Shown: positions 56,847 to 64,000 of the stretch, piece after piece
Numbering within the stretch: position 1 is the first letter of the stretch
How the letters are laid out: each line of letters opens with the position of its first letter
Notes under the pieces: model-generated
Seen by the model: the letters and a program-made list of their open reading frames with translations, nothing else
Databases searched by the model: none
What the model was told of the DNA's origin: nothing
Assembly: GCA_963573305.1 (NCBI GenBank)
Contig: OY754339.1
Span: 87,823,838-87,887,837 of the forward strand
Source of the DNA: Pyrrhosoma nymphula
Taxonomy: Eukaryota > Arthropoda > Insecta > Odonata > Coenagrionidae
Reading direction: 5' to 3'
DNA: 64,000 bases
Made by a program: the position numbers and the translations under genes

Positions 56847-59212
56847 CACTGGTCAACAAATATTTTGTCCTAGAGACGTTGTTGGGTGATCTTAGACGTA
56901 TTTTTTGAGATGATTCCGAATCTGTGCTTAGATTCTTTCTATCACGTCTAGTTTTCTTAGGACAGCTGAATGTATGTTTCTGTTATAACGAAATTAGTAA
57001 TTTATTTCATTTATATATCGTGATAGCATGAGCAGGTGAAGATAAAATTTTCCTGTCAAAACATGTTATCCTACGATGTCATGCCTTCCTATCCTGTCAA
57101 AACATGTTTAAACTTGCACTATCCTATCGTTTTGTTCAAAGCAATGCTGAATCAGCTGCCACTGCACATCAGTATGTGACTAACTACTGTCGGCGCGTGA
57201 AGACGTTTGTTTTTTCTCTGAAGACGGTTTGAGAATTTTGTTGCTCGCAGGAAATTACAGCTTATTACACTGTAATCATTGTGTGTGTGGCATAGCTTTC
57301 ATCATACCTAGACAGTGCGTGATGAACCACCTCGATGGCTTTTGTTACGTGTGCGGTGAAATTACTTTCAAGGCTCAAAGGCGGAACATTACTCCCTTTT
57401 TGAGACAGTGTTATAAACTTTATTTTGACTGTCCGTTGGGTGACCAGGATAAAGGATAGGCACCTCATGTGATGTGTAGCACCTGTGTAATCATTGTGAA
57501 GTGGCTTAGCTTTCATCAGGCCTAGGTGTAAGGCTTCTCACTGGTTGGACTGAGGGTAAACGTCATATGAATTTTGCCGTCCCCATGATTTGGCGGGATC
57601 CTAAGGATCATTTTTCAGACTGTTATTTTTGTTTAACAAAAATTACAGGAATTACACCGAAGGCAAAACACACAGTAAAATATCCAAACAACCATGAATC
57701 AGCGATACGACCGGTCCCTCACTCCGAAAATTTACCAGTGGCGGAAACACCGGAAAATGTTAATCTTAACGAAGATTCAGAAAGAAATCAAGAATGTGAG
57801 AATGAAGGGTTAGAAAACTCGAAATACCCAAATTTCGGACCGAGTACATCTGATGTATTTACCTCATTTTATAACGCAAGAGGATTAAAATGATCTAGTG
57901 CGCGATTAAAATTTGTCCAAAAAGCAGAGTGAAATCTTAGGATCACGATTAAAGGGTTTGAAATTTCTAGATCCAAATACGAAAATTTCTATGCATCGAT
58001 CTCGCCATGACGAATTTAAATTATTTTTTCTCAAGAAAACAACCTTATTTTTTGCAATGATGTTCTCTCTGTTATGGATACTCTTAATTTTGAATACAAC
58101 ACAGATGATTGGCGTTTGTTCATTGATTCCTCCAAGGTAAGTTTAAAGGCTGTTCTCTTACATCATGGAAATGAACTCCCCTCGATACCGTTAGCTCATG
58201 GAACTGACATGAAAGAATCTTACGAGAATATGCAGTTACTTTTAGAAAAAATTCACTACGAAAAATATAAGTGGAAAATTTGTGGCGACTTAAAAGTAAT
58301 TGCAATTTTACTCGGCTTACAACTTGGCTAAACAAAATATTTTTGCTTCATCTGCGAGTAGGATAGCAGAGACAGAAAAAATCATTACTTGATAAAAGAT
58401 TGGCCAGAACGTAAAGCACTCGTTCCTGGATCCAAAAATGTCCTTTTTCAGCCTTTATTCGATCCGAAAAATGTTCTTTTGCCACCTCTACATATTAAAT
58501 TTGGACTTTTTTAAAAATTTGTGAAAGCCATGGACAAAAAATGGTGCTGGTTTTACTTATTTGAAACAAAAATTCCCTAAAATCAGTGAGGCAAAGATCA
58601 AAGAAGGAATTTTTATTGGGCCTCAGATTAGGGAAGTGCTGAAGGATTCGGAATTTCAACAGCAATCGAGTTGAGTGGAAAAAACCGCGTGGAACGCATT
58701 CAGAAATGTTGTTGAACATTTTCTAGGAAATATCATGGCTGAGAATTATCGCGATCTGGTGGCTAATCTAAATAAATCGTACCAAAAAATGGGCTGCAAT
58801 ATGTCTTTAAAAATTCACTTTCTCGACTCACACCTGGACTTTCTTCCACCAAACCTTGGTGCCGTTAGAAATGAACACGGTGAGCGTTTCCACCAGGATA
58901 TGTAAACACATGGAAAAACAGTACCAAGGAATGTTCAGCAACATGTTAGCAGATTACTGCTGGACACTGAAACTTGCCAGATGCTAAATATGCGAGAAAA
59001 TCCTAAGTAAGTACCCATTTCTTCACATTGTTTTAATTCACGATTTATTTGCTGAAACTCCCTTGAACCCACATTTAATTCGGTTGTCCTAAGGAAACTA
59101 GACGTGATAGAAAAAATCTGAGCCCAGATTCGGAATCAGCACCAAAACTACCTTTAGAATCACCCAACAACATGTCTAGGACAGAAAAAAATATTTTTTT
59201 TGTTGACCAGTG
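56847..59212 (+). mobile_element. complete 2,366-bp TIR DNA transposon, probable CMC (Chapaev-like)
   Basis: The left end CACTGGTCAACAAAT and the inverse of the right end (CACTGGTCAACAAAA) begin inverted repeats of about 126 bp (56847-56972) and 135 bp (59078-59212). These share GTTGTTGGGTGAT, GATTCCGAATCTG and CTATCACGTCTAGTTT. TTA flanks both sides (56844-56846, 59213-59215). CACTG ends with 3-bp duplications are those described for CMC/Chapaev3-type elements. The interior holds a transposase relic (57322-58990) and, at 57052 and 57093, a 16-bp direct repeat CCTGTCAAAACATGTT just inside the left repeat. Confidence 0.8.
57322..58990 (+). pseudogene. transposase relic of the 2.4-kb TIR element (DDE-like, C2C/H4H)
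   Basis: The predicted start gives MNHLDGFCYVCGEITFKAQR and a Cys-rich opening, probably zinc binding, with MNFAVPMIWRDPKDHFSDCY at 57567. A disordered acidic stretch leads to KKQSEILGSRLKGLKFLDPN (57916). From 58074: WRLFIDSSKVSLKAVLLHHG (candidate first Asp in FIDSSK), WKICGDLKVIAILLGLQLG (second Asp in CGDLK), then CFICE with RDRKNHY (C-x2-C), PPLHIKFGLF, KISEAKIKEGIFIGPQIREV, and MGCNMSLKIHFLDSHLDFLP (H-x4-H) followed by NEHGERFHQDM (candidate Glu). Frameshifts lie near 57900, 58120 and 58510, and stops are scattered, so it is dead. I know this protein as a widespread unnamed family in arthropods; the DDE reading is my inference. Confidence 0.75.
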
Positions 59213-61477
59213 TTATTTATGCCTATTCTACTTAGTCCGCAAGTTTCCTTACTCATTCCTTATGCCTAGAATGAATCCGGAGTGTCAGCGAAAGTCCTGA
59301 ATAAAAGTATCCCAAGCCATTAACAAAACGTGTGTACGTTCACGAGTAATAGTTTAGCAGTCCTTGAGAGATGTTTAATGGCAGACAGGTACCTATACAG
59401 TCATGTGTGTTCAAAGTTTATAGATATCCTGAAATGGGGAAGTTTGAGCATGCATTATACATTGAAAAAGAGAATAGATGGAACACCATGCCACGCAGGA
59501 GAACATTGAAGCCATTAAATTACACAATCGGCTACAATTATTTGATTAGCAACGGAATTAATGCATCGAAAACAGATGTGTTATTTGCGGAGTTAACACG
59601 AAACCATGATAATATGTCCAAACATGCTAGGACCGAAAATAACTTTTTTAAACGTTTTTTTTTGTCACTGGAAAAATGTCGCGCGGTACCCGTGTTAAGT
59701 GGATCATTTCTTTGCAAAAACAGGCTTCACTTTTATTTCAATTACCATGGAAGGTATTGTGACCTTAAGTTACTAGTAATTGGTGAAAATATCAAATAAT
59801 GGTGAGGTTTTTGAAGTCATTGGTTCCGGATTAGGGGATGCAAATTTCATTTACGATTGGAATCATAGTAACGGGAATTCTAGAGTTTCTCATGAAACTA
59901 ATGGGTTTCTTCATCATATTGATACGTGAAGTCTCTAACTAACTAATGTCTAGTATTCACATCACTTAATTTTACAGCGAAGGTTTACTCTTCTAGTTCT
60001 TGTTGTGATGAAGATGCAAAGCATTAACGTGCTTAAATTTTGTGCCTACTCAACGCTGTTCCGTCCTCAAAGATCGCCAGCTAAAATTCATATTGTTCAT
60101 TGATTTCCCTAACGGAATTAACAGTATGTAAAAGTATGTATAAGCCCTTTGGCTGAAAGTTTCTATCAGACCATATATGCTTTCTCAAAGAAAGGTTTAA
60201 TGGGAGTCCTTTTTGGTGAAATAGACTAGTCGTAAAACTCAATTATGCTATTAAACGTGAGAGAACAGAACCAACTCGTTTGTCGGGATAATTGTAGGTT
60301 TGAGTATATTATTACGAAGTTTAGCCAAATTCGACCAACTTTAAATAAAATTTAGCTGGCTGTAGGTATGAGTAAGGGTGTAAGGTTGGAGGAGATGGGA
60401 ACCTATCCTACTGATGACGACGAAATGCTTTAATTCATAAGAAATAAGTAATTTTCTTTTGATATCACGTTACATAGTGCAAAACATCATCATTTACTTT
60501 TATCTGCAAGTATGATGTGATGCGTATCAAGAGGAAAGCAATTTTATAAAACAATGTTTCTATTTTATGTAGAATGGAGTGATCATACTCATGTACATTT
60601 ATTGTAATTTTTCTATTAAGAAGTCCTTTCTCGCTGAGAGAACGGGTCTGTCTATTTCTCAGTCGGACATGTCATTGACCATTCCTTACACAAAACGTTC
60701 TCAACCGTACGCTATAGCTATTGGGCATTCACGTCACGTAAAGGGAAGGCAGAATAATGATACCCGTCAATAACCACGAGAGACATGTCAACAAAGTATT
60801 CCGTTTTTCAATCCGTGTAATTCGAACATTTGTGTGAATGTGTCAATAAAAGTAAAGAAAATTCTCGTGGCCCGAACTCGAAGTAATGACATGTCACGGC
60901 CCTCGAAACCATTTGAAGCTTCATTTCTTTATTTTGTGCGGTCCGGTTTATTTGGCGGCAAATGCTGGAGATCACCTGCGCGAGGAAAGGACACGTAAAC
61001 GCATTCGACGATATTGCTATAATTGGAAGACAGCGGGAATGAGAAGAAGGAAGGATCTACGGACGATGTGGAGTAATTGCCGCGTTTCCATCTCAGAAAC
61101 TGCGCCCTGTCGTGGAGTTCTCGGAATCGGTGCCGTGGAAATTGCCGAAGAAAATGAGCACACGGCTTGGAGAGTGGACGATGAAATCGTCAATTACCTC
61201 TCCAAAAGGTTTAATCCTGATTGTTTTTTTTACCAAAAAGTTGTATCCTTAACTTCGTGTCGGTTTGATCAAATGATTTTCTTTCTCGCTCGGTAGTTGA
61301 TGGTTCTCTCGCGGTATGTTTATTGGCATTGGATCGCGGAAACTGGATTGATCCTGAAGCAAAGAGCCGTCATTTTAACTATGAGAATATGGCAAAGAAT
61401 TCTGATGGCAGCCAGCCACATCGCAGTCAATGTTACAACACATTCTTGAGGCATAATATTAGTTAAGAATAAGAAAT
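59213..61477. other. unassigned; two medium open frames and a PLE-like scrap
   Basis: Frames 59371-59799 (142 codons, ATG start) and 60886-61296 (136 codons, rather GC-rich, with RTRKRIRRYCYNWKTAGMRR) have no domain I can name. Either could be an exon but neither has convincing splice context. 60411-60425 reads CTGATGACGACGAAA, a hammerhead-like core with stem II deleted. Confidence 0.35.
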
Positions 61478-61620
61478 GTTGGCCCCGTTAGCGACGGGGT
61501 TAAGTCCTCCACCCTGCCAATCCGATGGTCGCGGGTTCGAGTCCTGCCTGAGTGGATTTCTCACCACTCTGGACATGGGTGCCTGAATTCATATAGTGCT
61601 ACTTTTTGAAATATCCGACG
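61478..61620 (+). repeat. tRNA-derived SINE, copy 2
   Basis: A-box TTAGCGACGGGG (61488-61499) and perfect B-box GGTTCGAGTCC (61534-61544), 46 bases apart. The body GTCGCGGGTTCGAGTCC and tail CATGGGTGCCTGAATTC correspond to the minus-strand SINE at 56.5 kb, so it belongs to the same family in opposite orientation. Confidence 0.8.
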
Positions 61621-63573
61621 TAAAAGGCCAGTAGAGCTGTTCTTGGGATTGTGGAAAAAAAGTCGATTGTCAAGTACGAGAGCTTGGCTACTACGAGCAC
61701 GGAAAAATCGTGCATGCCTGGGAATCAAAATCCCTTCCCTAATGGAACACAAAGTAATTCTTGTAAATGCTTTCCAAAACTTGAAAACGACTCAAATCCT
61801 CCCGTATTACGTCATGAATTTCATCTTTTGAGCGAAAAATGAAAAATAAGCTCACGAAGACATTTTTATTCCCTTTCTCTTCATATTAGTATTCTCATCA
61901 TTCAGTATCTTCGTTCAAGTATTATTGAATTCAATTATGTTTACTTTTTTGACTCCTATCAAAGACAGCGTAGTATTTAACGAAACAATCTACCTCTAAT
62001 TCCAATCTTGCGTATTAAGTAAGGTTATGTGTATCACATGTTTGGTTTTCAACTTGGTTTCAGTTTTCAGCTTTGCACAATTCTGAGTGCCCATAAGACA
62101 TTAGCCTATGCTTGTCGGGGATGCTGGGGATCTAATATGTAGTTGGATATGATCAGGAATGAATAAGTGAACAAAGAAGATTAGAAGAGGATAAAACCAT
62201 ACGGAGCCCTATCAGAAAGAGAAAGTCCAGATGGACAGACCACACTTTGAAACTAAACGAATTGGTAAGGGCCATAGTTTATACGACGCCACACGATGAA
62301 GGTACAGGCCTGTTCAAGTGTCATTTGTATCTCTTCAGGTGATATGAAACACAAGGAGATAAAGGAGTTAGCAGGGGACAGGATAGAATGCATGACTGCA
62401 GTCAACCATTCTTAACGCTGAATTTTTAAGGCATTTGTTTGAGCCGTTCGCCATCAGTTCAAAAGTTTGTAATCTGATTGCGTGCTTGAGTTCCGATGTA
62501 ACTGAACGACTGATATTTATCTAAATAAGTGCCATGCCGTTTTGATTGCTATTAACTCTGACTTTTTCGTCCGACGATGTTTCAGAAATCGGTTAAATGC
62601 GAGCTCGCGAGTAACTGAAATCTTACGTAAGAAGATCTCAGATCTGTAAGATGAAAGACAATGTGAGGAGAGCCCAAACTACCGAAGCATATTACGTAAT
62701 TCTAAAATGGCTAGTTGTTGAAATTAAAGTTGTGAATTTCAAATCAAATAAGTAACCATGTATTGCAAGAACAAAATTCTCACGGATTAATTTGCTAATT
62801 AGCTAAGGTTAATGAAAGATGCACTAGTTTTTTACAGAAATTAACATGCAAAATAAGCTGAAAAATATACATTCACCTGCGATTATTCCTTGATTAGCAA
62901 ATCGGGAGGAGACGATATGTTGCCGCAAAGAAGCAAAGAAGCTTCATGCCTACTAAAAGCTCAAATATTGACATTTTCCTCGATAGACAGCAATAGATAA
63001 TTATAATTGGTGTAGATTTCAACCCTCCGTCTATAAAATGGGAAACATGCTGTGTGAAAACATGATCAAAAAACTGATACACTATCTAGATATTACTCAA
63101 TGTGCTTTGAAACTACTCACAAGTCACAAACACAAGTAATTCACAAACCTAGCAGAGGAAACAATTTATTAGAGCTCATTTAAATATAAGTCATCATACT
63201 ATTACATGATTACATACGTCGAGTTCATCGAAGACATACCTACGCTATCAACGTTTTCGGGTTTAAAAACAACAGTAACGAATTTTCAAGAAAAAGTGCT
63301 AGGTGAAATGTTAGGTCATAAAACTAAATAATTTTGGTCTTAGGTAAGGCATCTTCAGGATAAGTTCTTAAACGTAGTATTTCTCTTCCTATTTCTATCC
63401 CATCTTTCCTACTTAGCTCTCCGTGGAAGCTACTCATTGGTTATCCTCTCCGACCATTTGATCTTCCCCATTTCTCTATTAGACCACATTTCCATTGCCT
63501 CACTGACTTAAAAGTTCAGCAAATTTAAGTACCAATCCAGTTAATTACAACATCATTGATTATATTCATCAAA
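61621..63573. other. mostly unassigned; weak non-LTR tail
   Basis: At about 62210-62415 the plus strand has RWTDHTLKLNELVRAI and, in another frame, EIKELAGDRIECMTAVNHS before TAA. This is like the last residues of a non-LTR polyprotein (x-LAxDRxxWR) but too short to be sure. Near 63350 the minus strand has CTGAAGATGCCTTACC, another PLE-like scrap. Confidence 0.35.
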
Positions 63574-63797
63574 GATATTGTTAAATATGAATCACATTTT
63601 TGTTTGGAGTTTTTCAAAGACTGAAGGTGATTACGAAAATTACGATTTTTTCCAAAATAAGAGCAAATTCAAAAGCTTTTTTAATGATATTGTTAAATAT
63701 GAATCAAATTTTCGTTTAGATTTTTTCAAAGACTGGAGGTGATTACGAAAAATTACGACTTTTTCCAAAATAAGAGCAAATTCAAAAGCTTTTTTAA
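63574..63797 (+). repeat. 112-bp tandem duplication, two copies
   Basis: The unit from GATATTGTTAAATATGAATC to AAATTCAAAAGCTTTTTTAA occurs at 63574-63685 and 63686-63797 with only a few differences. No coding content. Confidence 0.9.
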
Positions 63798-64000
63798 GGT
63801 TCCATAAATATTTACCAGAAAAATGAAAAAAAATACCTTCGATTTAAATTACGTTTATATTTCTGTGAAAACGGACATTCTTTCCATTACCTTATGCATG
63901 GAGTTGTATTCAGAAGAGGAACCTGCGGCGGCGCTTTCACAGAAGGTATTCTACACCATTTAGTGGAGGAGTCTGTTGAATAGCGTATGAGCATGAATAA

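Noticed and set aside
60411..60425. Functional hammerhead (CTGATGA and GAAA both perfect)
   Set aside because: Only four bases separate the boxes, so stem II cannot form; a deleted relic.
61478..61560. tRNA gene
   Set aside because: Same reasons as the copy at 56.5 kb: shared SINE tail and no closed cloverleaf.

Overview
This window looks like intergenic or intronic DNA from an arthropod, most likely an insect. It is AT-rich, has no bacterial-style gene packing, no long intact host gene and no rRNA, tRNA or CRISPR locus. What can be recognised is a dense set of decayed transposable elements: Penelope-like elements (PLEs), non-LTR retrotransposons, a Ty3/Gypsy fragment, tRNA-derived SINEs, and DNA transposons of Transib, PIF/Harbinger and probable CMC (Chapaev-like) type. 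The host assignment rests on this mixture and is an inference.

Layout. 1-5.1 kb: a possible piggyBac-like edge, PLE relics ending in a GIY-YIG fragment, a Jockey-like zinc-knuckle relic, a 336-bp foldback element, a dispersed repeat whose second copy lies inverted 31 kb away, and a GC-rich open frame that may be a host exon. 5.1-11.7 kb: nothing recognised. 11.7-13.9 kb: a decayed Transib (RAG1-family) transposon whose ends begin CACAGTGG. 14.6-15.4 kb: a pair of ~230-bp direct repeats. 16.5-17.8 kb: a broken PLE reverse transcriptase/GIY-YIG gene. 19.2-19.5 kb: a perfect-core hammerhead ribozyme candidate followed by a 75-bp tandem repeat. 24.2-29.2 kb: one 4.9-kb PIF/Harbinger element bounded by TAA duplications, whose transposase has been split by several PLE-type insertions, one PLE nested inside another with a clear 12-bp target duplication.

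29.7-32.7 kb: a non-LTR tail carrying a small hairpin insertion, then a Gypsy integrase relic. 33-45 kb: AT-rich DNA broken by GC-rich, CCAAT-box- and G-run-containing islands that could be promoters or first exons of host genes, plus two related CR1/Jockey-like tails (42.9 and 45.4 kb). 50.0-51.5 kb: a minus-strand non-LTR reverse transcriptase relic. 55.1-56.4 kb: another non-LTR reverse transcriptase. 56.8-59.2 kb: a structurally complete 2,366-bp DNA transposon with ~130-bp inverted repeats, TTA duplications and a transposase relic with a D/D/C2C/H4H/E layout. Two copies of one SINE family lie at 56.5 and 61.5 kb, and the window ends in a 112-bp tandem duplication.

The genes do not work together as a pathway. 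The coherent story is layered transposition: Harbinger first, then PLEs into Harbinger, then a PLE into a PLE. PLE-type hairpins with hammerhead-like cores (CTGANGA ... GAAA) are spread through the window. All family calls are from reading motifs by eye, with no database search.
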